Source: Candidatus Syntrophopropionicum ammoniitolerans
GTDB taxonomy: Bacteria > Bacillota > Desulfotomaculia > Desulfotomaculales > Pelotomaculaceae
Reading direction: 5' to 3'
DNA: 64,000 nucleotides
Assembly (NCBI GenBank): GCA_013201395.1
Contig: JABMJD010000001.1
Coordinates: forward strand, 124,001-188,000
The position numbers and the translations under genes are program-made. Shown one piece after another: positions 9,124 through 17,028 of this stretch (its first letter is position 1; each line of letters starts with the position of its first letter). The notes under the pieces were generated by a model, which searched no databases, was not told where the DNA came from, and worked only from the letters and a program-made list of their open reading frames with translations.

Positions 9124-9459
9124 ATGGCCGGGGTAATAATTTTCAGTTTGCTGGTTCTACTGCTTGTAATTCTATCCTTGCGAGAGCGCGTGCACCAGGG
9201 CTATTTGCGTGAAAAAGACTGGGAGTTTATTGGTGAGGCAAAATCAAGCCGGGTATCCCAGGCCTTGACTAACCTGATCGGTGTTGCCGGAGGCATATAT
9301 CTGGCACTGATGATTTTTGTCACCTTTTTAGAGCTGCAGATACCGGAACGGATATCCTTTGGCCGCATAAGTTTGGAACCCCTGGCGGCTATATCCATTT
9401 TGATTTCACTAATCCAGCCCTATTTTTTAAAGGTTGTAAACGCCTGGAAACGCCTTTAG
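9124..9459 (+). CDS. Small membrane protein, 111 aa, unknown function
   Basis: Not recognised. ATG 9124 follows GAGGTGA at 9112-9118. Three hydrophobic stretches (about residues 2-19, 47-68 and 80-99) predict a protein with an N-terminal anchor, a short basic cytoplasmic loop (YLREKDWEFIGEAKSSR) and two further membrane helices. The next gene, a YlmC/YmxH-family protein, follows 27 bases later, so the two are likely cotranscribed and the pair may be a sporulation or envelope unit. Confidence 0.75.
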   Translation: MAGVIIFSLLVLLLVILSLRERVHQGYLREKDWEFIGEAKSSRVSQALTNLIGVAGGIYLALMIFVTFLELQIPERISFGRISLEPLAAISILISLIQPYFLKVVNAWKRL

Positions 9460-9486
9460 AAATGAACATCATGGAGGTGAAATACA

Positions 9487-9756
9487 TTGCGAATGGGTGA
9501 CCTTGTTGGTAAAGAAATTATCAATATTAATAATGGCCGGCGCCTGGGTGTAGTGGGAGATTCGGACATGAATGTTGACATTGATTCCGGTGATATTCAG
9601 TCCATTATACTGCCAAGAAGAAGTAACCTGATCAATCTGTGGATGGACAGGCAGCATCTAATTATACCGTGGGAGGCGGTAAAAAAAATTGGTACTGAGG
9701 TGATTATTGTAGAACTGGATCAAACCAGCCCTTTTTACCAGCGTTTTCCCATATAA
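9487..9756 (+). CDS. ymxH: YlmC/YmxH family sporulation-associated PRC-barrel protein
   Basis: 89 residues, a single PRC-barrel domain. The start MRMGDLVGKEIININNGRRLG and the IQSIILP strand match the YlmC/YmxH family, which is confined to endospore formers. TTG 9487 lies six bases after GGAGGTGA (9473-9480); ATG 9493 is possible but too far from the site. The location downstream of the M16 protease is the Bacillus ymxH location. The molecular role is unknown. Confidence 0.9.
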   Translation: MRMGDLVGKEIININNGRRLGVVGDSDMNVDIDSGDIQSIILPRRSNLINLWMDRQHLIIPWEAVKKIGTEVIIVELDQTSPFYQRFPI

Positions 9757-9818
9757 AAAATTAGCTTTTTTTTGCTATATTAATTGGATTTACTAGTCAA
9801 TGAAAATTTTTGGCGCCT

Positions 9819-9849
9819 TAACTCCATGCCGGCATGGAGTTTTTTTTTA
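9819..9849 (+). terminator. Terminator after ymxH
   Basis: Perfect 20-base inverted repeat ACTCCATGCC/GGCATGGAGT (9821-9840) followed by eight T residues. Confidence 0.92.
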
Positions 9850-9927
9850 ATCTTTTAAAACAGGTGTTATTAAGTGTACCTTTGATTGACATACTAAAAT
9901 ATGAAATATGAAAAATGGAGGCTCAGT

Positions 9928-10914
9928 ATGGCCCGACAACAGAGGGTGGAAATAATCAGGGAAATAGGTAAACTGAGAGGATCGGCGGTAATTTGCTATG
10001 TTACCGGGGATCGTGATAATGTAAATACACGGATCGCCCCGGATGTGACACAGGTTTTTTATCGGCATTTAGAAATGTACGGAGATAGCCGTCAGGTAGA
10101 TCTTATGCTATACACACGTGGTGGTGATGTACTTACACCCTGGCGGCTGGTTCATTTGATCCGTGAATACACCAACCGGTTTTGTGTTCTGATACCTTTT
10201 AGATGCTATAGTGCGGGGACATTGTTATGCCTTGGTGCAGATGAATTGGTCATGAGCAGGTTAGCTGAATTGGGTCCTATCGATCCCAGTGTAGTCAACG
10301 CCTTTAACCCTCAGGATCCGAATAACCCCAGCGCGCGGATTCCCGTTAATATAGAGGATGTTTATTCATATTTGGCGCTGGCCGGAGAGAAAGCCGGTGT
10401 TTGTAGTAGTGACCAGCAAATAAAGGCTTTTTCTATCCTTGTGGAAAAAATTCATCCCCTGGCTCTTGGTAATGTCCATCGCAATTATATGTTAATCCGC
10501 TCTATGGCCAAAAAAATGCTGGCCATGCACCAGCAGCCTATGGAAGAAGAACGTATCGAACACATTGTTGACAACCTGACAGAAAAGCTATATGCCCATA
10601 ACCATATGATATCCAGACGGGAGGCAGCGGATGAAATCACCCTACCGGTGGCTGAAGAGGACGTTCGTTTGGAGTCGCTGTTGTGGTCTCTTTACCAGGA
10701 CTATGCAGAGGAGCTGGCTTTGTCCGAACCTTTTAATCCGGCGGAACAACTCCAGGGGGTAAGTTGTCAGTTCGATGTAACCAGTGGTTTTGTGGAATCG
10801 ATAAATGGCTCCGACGCTTTTGTTTTTTCGGGTGTCCTGAAAAGACAAGACTACCCTAAAGCAGGGGAAATTAAGGTAGACATCCTAAAACAGCGGTGGT
10901 TGACAATGTCCTAG
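9928..10914 (+). CDS. ClpP-class serine protease-like protein, SDH family
   Basis: 328 residues. A ClpP/SppA-fold core occupies about residues 20-190: the TRGGD loop near residue 62, the CYSAGT element carrying the likely nucleophilic Ser, and LGADELVMSRLAELGPIDP, the signature of the serine dehydrogenase proteinase (SDH, PF01972) family. No signal peptide or membrane helix, so probably cytoplasmic or peripheral. ATG 9928 follows TGGAGG by six bases; the upstream ATG 9901 has no site. It interrupts the otherwise Bacillus-like ymxH-spoVF order. Substrate unknown. A second ClpP-class gene, tepA, is at 22765. Confidence 0.85.
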   Translation: MARQQRVEIIREIGKLRGSAVICYVTGDRDNVNTRIAPDVTQVFYRHLEMYGDSRQVDLMLYTRGGDVLTPWRLVHLIREYTNRFCVLIPFRCYSAGTLLCLGADELVMSRLAELGPIDPSVVNAFNPQDPNNPSARIPVNIEDVYSYLALAGEKAGVCSSDQQIKAFSILVEKIHPLALGNVHRNYMLIRSMAKKMLAMHQQPMEEERIEHIVDNLTEKLYAHNHMISRREAADEITLPVAEEDVRLESLLWSLYQDYAEELALSEPFNPAEQLQGVSCQFDVTSGFVESINGSDAFVFSGVLKRQDYPKAGEIKVDILKQRWLTMS

Positions 10915-10958
10915 GTTAGCTGGATTTGCTCTTTATTTAACCGGGAGGAGGATTGCAC

Positions 10959-11171
10959 GTGGGCAACCAAGAAAACCCTATAAGAAATGCTAATATAGTT
11001 TTTAACTATCAGTCAGACGGAACAAAATATTACCTTTTAACCGGAGGTACAGGATACCCCCTTGCTGAATTTAGTGCTCACCTGACCCAGGAAGGTGTTA
11101 ACAATGAAACAGTTTTGGTGGTACCGGAAATGAGGGAAAATACAGCAAATACAACAGGCGCACAACCTTAA
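10959..11171 (+). CDS. Small hypothetical protein, 70 aa
   Basis: Not recognised. GTG 10959 is eight bases after GGAGGAG (10944-10950); TTG 10953 would be too close. The middle (NIVFNYQSDGTKYYLLTGG) predicts beta strands, the C-terminus is Asn/Thr-rich. It follows the SDH gene by 44 bases with a strong ribosome site, so it is likely translated. No domain assigned. Confidence 0.6.
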   Translation: MGNQENPIRNANIVFNYQSDGTKYYLLTGGTGYPLAEFSAHLTQEGVNNETVLVVPEMRENTANTTGAQP

Positions 11172-11183
11172 ATGAATAAAATG

Positions 11184-11213
11184 TTGACATATATTTTTTT
11201 ATATATGAAAATA
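11184..11213 (+). promoter_or_regulatory. Possible promoter for dapB
   Basis: Perfect TTGACA at 11184-11189, then an AT-rich tract. The best -10 candidates (AAAATA at 11208-11213, spacer 18) are poor, so the call rests on the -35 box and the location 53 bases upstream of dapB. Confidence 0.35.
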
Positions 11214-11265
11214 ATCCTTGTATAAGTGATGCAATGGATTTCTATTTTTACAAGGGGGTACAGGG

Positions 11266-12072
11266 TTGATCGAGGTAATGGTTACCGGGGCATGCGGAAA
11301 AATGGGCCGGGAAGTGATCAAAACAGTATGGAATGCGGATGATATGGTGTTGGCCGGCGCCGTTGATAGTCGGGGTGAGGGTGCGGATATTGGCCAGATC
11401 ATCGAATGTGATCGGACAGGTATAAATGTGGAAAATGATCTGGAGGAGTTTCTGAAAACAAAGCACCCGGATGTGGCAGTGGATTTTACCGGGCCCCAGT
11501 CTGTATACCATAATGCATTGAAGTATCTTGCCCATGGTGTGAGGCCGGTCATTGGCACAACAGGTCTTGATAATGGACAGATTAAAGAAATAATTGACCT
11601 TTCAGAAAAAAAAGGGGTCGGCGGCCTGGTAGCGCCGAATTTTGCTATTGGCGCTATTCTAATGATGAGATGTGCCGCTGAAGCTGCTCGTTTTTTGCCT
11701 GATGTTGAGATAATTGAAATGCATCATGATAAAAAGATAGATGCTCCTTCAGGTACTGCTATAAAAACAGCGGAAATAATTCTAGAACAACGTGGGGAAG
11801 AGTACCAGCAGGGGCTGGCCACAGAAATTGAGAGCCTCTGCGGATCCCGGGGAGGCAAATATGTGGGCGGGATCCGCATTCATAGTGTGCGGCTGCCGGG
11901 ATTAGTAGCCCACCAGGAGGTAATTTTGGGTGGATTAGGACAAACCCTGACCATCAGGCATGATTCTGTTACCAGGGAGTCATTTATGCCTGGTGTCCTA
12001 TTAGGTGTACGCAGATCACTGTATCTGAACAAGATAGTGTACGGATTAGAAAAGCTACTATTTGACAACTAA
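11266..12072 (+). CDS. dapB: 4-hydroxy-tetrahydrodipicolinate reductase
   Basis: NAD(P)H-dependent step of the lysine/DAP pathway. The nucleotide-binding GACGKMGR is at residues 7-14, the catalytic HHDKKIDAPSGTA with the His pair and Lys at about 153-165. 268 residues is normal. TTG 11266 follows ACAAGGGGG. It precedes dpaA; DapB and DpaAB compete for the same product of DapA, so placing them together makes functional sense. asd, lysC and dapA lie just downstream. Confidence 0.97.
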   Translation: MIEVMVTGACGKMGREVIKTVWNADDMVLAGAVDSRGEGADIGQIIECDRTGINVENDLEEFLKTKHPDVAVDFTGPQSVYHNALKYLAHGVRPVIGTTGLDNGQIKEIIDLSEKKGVGGLVAPNFAIGAILMMRCAAEAARFLPDVEIIEMHHDKKIDAPSGTAIKTAEIILEQRGEEYQQGLATEIESLCGSRGGKYVGGIRIHSVRLPGLVAHQEVILGGLGQTLTIRHDSVTRESFMPGVLLGVRRSLYLNKIVYGLEKLLFDN

Positions 12073-12083
12073 ATATAAAACAG

Positions 12084-12113
12084 GCACCTCTGTTTCCAGA
12101 AACTCATATAATG
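12084..12113 (+). promoter_or_regulatory. Candidate SigK promoter of the dipicolinate synthase genes
   Basis: GCACC at 12084-12088, 16-base spacer, CATATAATG at 12105-12113, close to the SigK pattern mACm-16/17-CATAnnnTA. The Bacillus spoVF operon is known to be SigK-dependent. The same bases contain TATAAT without a good -35, so a SigA reading cannot be excluded. Confidence 0.45.
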
Positions 12114-12146
12114 TTGTAACCGAGATACAAGGTCTCATAAGGAGTT

Positions 12147-13049
12147 TTGAGGGACGTGCAAATTAACCTGGAAGGGATGAGCATCGCTGTTTTGGGCGGT
12201 GACGACAGATCATTGGTGATATTGGAAGAGCTGCTGGCATCCGGCGCAGTTGTCAACACGGCCGGGTTGCCCGCCGACCTTCTTCCGGCCGGGGTTAATT
12301 GCTTCAGCGAACCTGAAGCAGGCCTGGCCGGTGTCGGTGGGGTGATCCTGCCTGTGCCGGGTGTAAATGAAAGGGGACAGTTATATTGCCCCCTGATCCC
12401 CAAGCCCCTGGTTTTAACAAGGGAACTGGCGGCTTGTTTTCCGCCCGGCATTCCCATCTTTACCGGGGTGATTGGGCCATATCTGGCCAAAATAGCTACA
12501 GTAACCGGACTACGACTAATTGAATTGATGGAACGAAATGAAGTGGCTATTTTGAACTCCATTCCCACTGCGGAAGGGGCCATACAAATGGCGATGGAAA
12601 TGCTGCCCATTACAATTCATGGTAGCTGTGCCTTTGTCCTGGGATTTGGCCGGGTGGGAGCAACTCTAGCACGTCTTCTCGGTGTCATGGGAGCCAGGAC
12701 CCGGGTGGTGGCCAGGAGACCGGAACATCTGGCCAGGATAACCGAATTGAACCTTGTACCGGTGCCCTTTGCCGAGATGTCCCACTACCTGGAGGAGGCT
12801 GACGTGATTTTCAATACCATACCTGCCCTTGTTTTGACAGGTAAGGTATTGGACAGAATACCTGCCGGCACGCTGATTCTTGATTTGGCCTCGGCACCGG
12901 GGGGAGTCGACTTCCAGAAGGCGGCAAATATTGGTATTAAAGCGATACTGGCACCGGGTATACCGGGCAAGGTAGCGCCAAAAACCGCCGGGAGGATTCT
13001 CGCAAAGGTAATCGTTGATCTTTTGCAAGAAGGGACGTTCGGCAATTAG
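12147..13049 (+). CDS. dpaA: Dipicolinate synthase subunit A
   Basis: With DpaB it oxidises dihydrodipicolinate to dipicolinate in the mother cell; DPA with calcium fills the spore core. About 300 residues: an N-terminal flavodoxin-like half starting MSIAVLGGDDRSLVILEELL and a C-terminal NAD(P)-binding Rossmann half with GFGRVGATLARLLG near residue 157. Start at TTG 12147, only two bases after AAGGAG, or GTG 12156, eleven bases after it; undecided. dpaB follows after 32 bases. Its presence shows the host makes DPA-containing endospores. Confidence 0.94.
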   Translation: MRDVQINLEGMSIAVLGGDDRSLVILEELLASGAVVNTAGLPADLLPAGVNCFSEPEAGLAGVGGVILPVPGVNERGQLYCPLIPKPLVLTRELAACFPPGIPIFTGVIGPYLAKIATVTGLRLIELMERNEVAILNSIPTAEGAIQMAMEMLPITIHGSCAFVLGFGRVGATLARLLGVMGARTRVVARRPEHLARITELNLVPVPFAEMSHYLEEADVIFNTIPALVLTGKVLDRIPAGTLILDLASAPGGVDFQKAANIGIKAILAPGIPGKVAPKTAGRILAKVIVDLLQEGTFGN

Positions 13050-13081
13050 TTAGGCTATTGGTGACGGAGGTGCTTGATATT

Positions 13082-13666
13082 ATGCGTTTGAAAGGGATTA
13101 GGGTGGGTTTTGCCCTGACCGGATCCCACTGTTGTCTTGACTTGGCATTACCCCAGGTAAATGAATTAGCGGCCGAAGGGGCAGAAATATTTCCAATCAT
13201 CAGTGACTCTGTTGACACCACAGATACCAGGTACGGCACCAGTGAAAAATGGGAGAGAATGCTTTGTGACTTTAGCGGACGGCAGATTTTAAAAACCATT
13301 ACGGAGGTAGAAGACGTCGGTCCCAAGAAATTATTTGATATAATGGTGGTAGCACCATGTACTGGAAACACACTGGCTAAAGTAGTCAACGGCATCACCG
13401 ATGGGGCGGTGTTAATGTCTGTAAAAGCACACCTGCGCAACCAGCGCCCGGTAGTGCTGGCCATATCGACAAATGACGGTCTAGGTTTAAATGCCAAAAA
13501 CATTGGGTTGTTGCTAAATGTAAAAAATATTTACATGGTGCCCTTTGGACAGGATAATCCCCTTGAAAAGCCGAATTCTTTAGTAGCCAAGTGGGATCTA
13601 ATCACTGAAACAGTGCTTTACGCGTTAAATGGCAGGCAGTATCAACCTGTTTTAACCTCTTATTAG
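13082..13666 (+). CDS. dpaB: Dipicolinate synthase subunit B
   Basis: Flavoprotein-like partner of DpaA (HFCD fold): FALTGSHCC at the N-terminus, then APCTGNTLAKVVNGITDGAVLM with the typical flavoprotein PCTGNT turn. ATG 13082, nine bases after GGAGGTG (13066-13072), gives 194 residues, matching the family; the longer frame from 13058 would place the ribosome site inside the gene. Ends with a weak hairpin (AATCAG/CTGATT) before asd. Confidence 0.94.
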   Translation: MRLKGIRVGFALTGSHCCLDLALPQVNELAAEGAEIFPIISDSVDTTDTRYGTSEKWERMLCDFSGRQILKTITEVEDVGPKKLFDIMVVAPCTGNTLAKVVNGITDGAVLMSVKAHLRNQRPVVLAISTNDGLGLNAKNIGLLLNVKNIYMVPFGQDNPLEKPNSLVAKWDLITETVLYALNGRQYQPVLTSY

Positions 13667-13734
13667 AATCAGTACTATTTGCCTGATTTTGAAATATACA
13701 AAAAAACTATTGTTGTTAATGGGGTGAATTGAAC

Positions 13735-14754
13735 ATGAAAAAATACAATGTGGCTATCGTCGGTGCCAGTGGCGCAGTGGGCCAGCAATTAATTAAAATC
13801 CTGGAGGAACGCAACTTCCCCGTGGGTGAGTTAAAAATGTGTGCCACCACCCGCTCTGCCGGTAAAGAGCTGTTCTTCCAGGGAAAACCTTATATTGTTG
13901 AGGTAACTACACCTGACTCTTTTATCGGAATGGACATTGCTCTTTTCGCCGGTGGGGTGGCCAGTAAGGAATTTGGCCACGCAGCAGTGGAAAAAGGGGC
14001 AGTAGTGATCGACAACAGCAGCAATTTTAGGATGGATCCCACAGTACCCCTTGTGGTACCCGAGGTCAATCCCGAGGATATCAAATGGCATCGGGGCATT
14101 ATTGCCAATCCTAATTGTTCCACAATACAAATGGTGGTGGCCCTCAAGCCCATACATGACGCTGCAGTAATTAAGCGGGTCGTGGTGGCTACCTACCAGG
14201 CCGTATCGGGCGCGGGCCGGGAAGGGATATCCGAACTGATGTCCCAGACAAAAAGTGTTATGGAACAGGGAGAAGTGAAATCAAAGGTATTCCAACACCA
14301 GATTGCCTTTAACCTGATACCGCACATTGATGTTTTTATGGATCTGGACTATACCAAGGAAGAATGGAAAATGGTGCGGGAAACACAAAAAATACTGCAT
14401 GATGATTCCATGGCTATTACGGCCACTACAGTAAGGGTACCTGTACCCCGCAGCCATTCGGAAGCAATTAATATTGAAACTGAGAAGAAGCTCACTGCTG
14501 CTGAGGCCAAAAAGTTATTTGCAGAGTTCCCGGGTATCATAGTGATAGATGACCCGGCCGAAAATAAATATCCCATGCCCACAATTTCTTCTCATCGTGA
14601 TGAGGTTTTTGTAGGCCGGATTAGGGAAGATAATTCCATTGCCAATGGTTTGAATATCTGGGTAGTGGCGGATCAGATCCGCAAAGGTGCAGCCACCAAT
14701 ACTATCCAGATTGCGGAACTGTTAGTCAGGTACGGGTGCTTGCCGGGTAAATAG
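13735..14754 (+). CDS. asd: Aspartate-semialdehyde dehydrogenase
   Basis: Reduces aspartyl-phosphate to the semialdehyde. The NADP-binding GASGAVGQQL is at residues 9-18, the catalytic Cys in ANPNCSTIQ at about residue 128, and HRDEVFVGRIR near the C-terminus. 339 residues. ATG 13735 is eight bases after GGGGTG (13721-13726). Order asd-lysC-dapA as in Bacillus, so the three steps from aspartate to dihydrodipicolinate are contiguous beside dipicolinate synthase. Confidence 0.97.
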   Translation: MKKYNVAIVGASGAVGQQLIKILEERNFPVGELKMCATTRSAGKELFFQGKPYIVEVTTPDSFIGMDIALFAGGVASKEFGHAAVEKGAVVIDNSSNFRMDPTVPLVVPEVNPEDIKWHRGIIANPNCSTIQMVVALKPIHDAAVIKRVVVATYQAVSGAGREGISELMSQTKSVMEQGEVKSKVFQHQIAFNLIPHIDVFMDLDYTKEEWKMVRETQKILHDDSMAITATTVRVPVPRSHSEAINIETEKKLTAAEAKKLFAEFPGIIVIDDPAENKYPMPTISSHRDEVFVGRIREDNSIANGLNIWVVADQIRKGAATNTIQIAELLVRYGCLPGK

Positions 14755-14767
14755 ATTTATTTCCCTG

Positions 14768-14796
14768 GACCGGCAAACAGCCTAAGGGGGCCGGTC
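14768..14796 (+). promoter_or_regulatory. Hairpin enclosing the ribosome site of aspartokinase
   Basis: GACCGGC (14768-14774) pairs perfectly with GCCGGTC (14790-14796); the 15-base loop holds AAGGGGG, the ribosome-binding site, and the 3' arm abuts ATG 14797. The stem should limit translation initiation of aspartokinase unless opened. Confidence 0.5.
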
Positions 14797-16017
14797 ATGA
14801 AATTTATTATTCTTAAGTTTGGGGGCACATCCCTGGTAAACGAAGATTCACGGGGGAAGGTAGCCTCTCGGGTATTGGAAACACGGGCCCAGGGATATGT
14901 ACCCCTGGTAGTGGTTTCGGCTATTGGCCGGCTGGGAGAACCCTATGCCACCGATACCCTTCTCTCTTATGCCCAGGTAGAAGGCCAGGAGCTGTCACCC
15001 CGTGAGTCGGATCTGTTGATGCACTGTGGTGAAATTATCTCTGGTGTAATATTGGCTGCTACCTTGCAGAAGAAGGGCTATCCGGCTGTCCTTCTTACCG
15101 GCGCTCAGGCCGGCATTATTACCAGCGCCGAACACAATAATAGTAAAATATTGAAAATTAACCCGGAAAATATACTAAAATATGTGCAGGATGGGAAAAT
15201 AGTTGTGGTCACCGGTTTTCAAGGTGTTACCGAAGATGGGGAAATCACAACCCTGGGCCGAGGTGGTAGCGATACTACTGCAGTAGCCCTCGGAGTAGCG
15301 CTAAATGCAGACAGGGTGGACATCTATACTGACGTAGAAGGAATAATGACAGCGGATCCACGGATTGTGGCTGACGCCAAGTTGTTGCAAATGGTTACCT
15401 ATAATGAAATCTGCCAGCTTGCTCGTGAAGGCGCCAGGGTGATCCACCCCCGGGCTGTGGAAATAGCCAGGCAAAAAAGTATTCCCCTGAGAATCAGATG
15501 CACTTTCAGTGATGCTCCAGGTACCCTGGTGACCCATGAGAGTCCCCACCCGGGTATTGATATCACCGGGGATCGGGTAGTCACGGGAATCACTCATATT
15601 CAAAACATTACCCAGGTCAGGATATCCACAAAAAATGCTGTTGACCCACTGGGTCAGCAGAAAGGTATTTTCCAGGCCCTAGCCCGGGCCCAGATTAGCA
15701 TCGATTTCATCAATGTCTGTCCGGAGTCTGTTGTTTTCACGATAAAGAATTCTGTGGTTCCCAGGGTCCTGCAGGTTCTAGACAATATGGACATATGTGC
15801 AGAAATTTTCCCTGATTGCGCCAAAGTAGCGGCAGTGGGAGCCACTATGACCGGTGTACCCGGCGTGATGGCCGGGATTGTTGCAGCACTGGCTCGGGAA
15901 AAGGTGCAGATCCTGCAATCTGCAGACTCCTATACAACGATTTGGGTTCTAGTAAGAAACCAGGATATGGAAAAAAGCATCCGGGCCTTACACCGACAAT
16001 TTGGCAGTGAAATGTAG
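14797..16017 (+). CDS. dapG: Aspartokinase (DapG-like)
   Basis: Phosphorylates aspartate, the committed step toward lysine, DAP, dipicolinate, threonine and methionine. KFGGTSL is at residues 7-13, the kinase core runs to about 245, and two ACT domains (about 260-405) provide allosteric control. 406 residues matches the single-chain Bacillus DapG isozyme. The gene lies 42 bases after asd; a hairpin traps its ribosome site. Confidence 0.95.
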   Translation: MKFIILKFGGTSLVNEDSRGKVASRVLETRAQGYVPLVVVSAIGRLGEPYATDTLLSYAQVEGQELSPRESDLLMHCGEIISGVILAATLQKKGYPAVLLTGAQAGIITSAEHNNSKILKINPENILKYVQDGKIVVVTGFQGVTEDGEITTLGRGGSDTTAVALGVALNADRVDIYTDVEGIMTADPRIVADAKLLQMVTYNEICQLAREGARVIHPRAVEIARQKSIPLRIRCTFSDAPGTLVTHESPHPGIDITGDRVVTGITHIQNITQVRISTKNAVDPLGQQKGIFQALARAQISIDFINVCPESVVFTIKNSVVPRVLQVLDNMDICAEIFPDCAKVAAVGATMTGVPGVMAGIVAALAREKVQILQSADSYTTIWVLVRNQDMEKSIRALHRQFGSEM

Positions 16018-16056
16018 ACCATCCCAGATAGGAGAATATAAAGAAGGTGAAAGACT

Positions 16057-16941
16057 TTGAACACTGATTTTGGGCGGATACTGACAGCCATGGTAACGCC
16101 TTTCAAAAAGGATCTGACTCTGGATTTTGATTTGGCCGGAAAATTGGCTAAGCACCTGGTGCAATCTGGATCAGATGGTTTAGTAATTGCGGGAACAACA
16201 GGGGAAAGTCCCACACTGACAAATGAGGAAAAAATTGATCTGTTCAGGGTTGTTGTTGAAGAGGTGGCCGGAAAGGCTCCCATTATTGCCAATACAGGCG
16301 GCAACTCAACAGCGGAAAGCATTGCTTTAACCCAGGCAGCGCAAAAAACCGGCGTGGATGGTGTTATGCTGGTAACTCCATACTACAACAAACCCTCCCA
16401 GGAGGGCATGTTCGAACATTTTAAGTCAGTGGCGGAAAACACAGATCTGCCCATAATAATATATAATATCCCTGGTCGCACCTCTGTGAACCTATTGCCT
16501 GCCACTATCGCCAGGCTGGCGGAAATAAACAATATCGTAGCCCTAAAAGAATCAAGCGGTAATATGGATCAGATTAGCGAACTAAGGCTATCACTGCCGG
16601 ATAGTTTTTCTATATACAGTGGAGACGATTCGTTGACCCTGCCAATCCTGATGCTGGGGGGAAAAGGTGTGATTAGTGTGGCCTCACATCTGGTTGGAGA
16701 ACATATGCAGGAAATGGTTAAGGCTTTTATCTCCGGTAAGGTAACACTAGCTAAAGACATTCATCTGGAGCTATACCCTTTCTTTAAAGGAATATTTATT
16801 ACTACCAACCCAGTCCCCATCAAATGCGCTCTTAATATGGCCGGCTGGCCGGTGGGAGCGCCCAGGCTACCATTGGTTGCAGCTACTAAGGAGGAAAAAG
16901 AATCTATTCGGGGGCTGATGGAAGGCATGAAATTGCTGTAG
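16057..16941 (+). CDS. dapA: 4-hydroxy-tetrahydrodipicolinate synthase
   Basis: Condenses pyruvate with aspartate semialdehyde. TIM barrel with GTTGESPTL (substrate Thr pair), the YYNKPSQEG segment carrying the active-site Tyr, and the Schiff-base Lys in VALKESSG (about residue 162). 294 residues. TTG 16057 follows AGAAGGTGA (16042-16050). Last gene of the asd-dapG-dapA unit before a hairpin. Confidence 0.97.
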   Translation: MNTDFGRILTAMVTPFKKDLTLDFDLAGKLAKHLVQSGSDGLVIAGTTGESPTLTNEEKIDLFRVVVEEVAGKAPIIANTGGNSTAESIALTQAAQKTGVDGVMLVTPYYNKPSQEGMFEHFKSVAENTDLPIIIYNIPGRTSVNLLPATIARLAEINNIVALKESSGNMDQISELRLSLPDSFSIYSGDDSLTLPILMLGGKGVISVASHLVGEHMQEMVKAFISGKVTLAKDIHLELYPFFKGIFITTNPVPIKCALNMAGWPVGAPRLPLVAATKEEKESIRGLMEGMKLL

Positions 16942-16961
16942 AACATAACGATGGATAGTTC

Positions 16962-16990
16962 AGCCGCAGTTAAAAAGCTGCGGCTTGTTA
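16962..16990 (+). terminator. Hairpin between dapA and RNase J
   Basis: AGCCGCAG (16962-16969) pairs perfectly with CTGCGGCT (16978-16985). The T content after it is poor, so it could be a partial terminator or part of the RNase J leader. Confidence 0.55.
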
Positions 16991-17028
16991 ACGTGAATGC
17001 CAAAAATGGTGAGACAGGAGGTGAAATT

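Noticed and set aside
12937-13503. 188-aa minus-strand ORF across dpaA and dpaB
   Set aside because: Shadow ORF: no domain, no ribosome site, and both overlapped genes are clear.
13667-13700. Terminator after dpaB
   Set aside because: AATCAG/CTGATT is only six pairs with a long loop and no T run; too weak to annotate.
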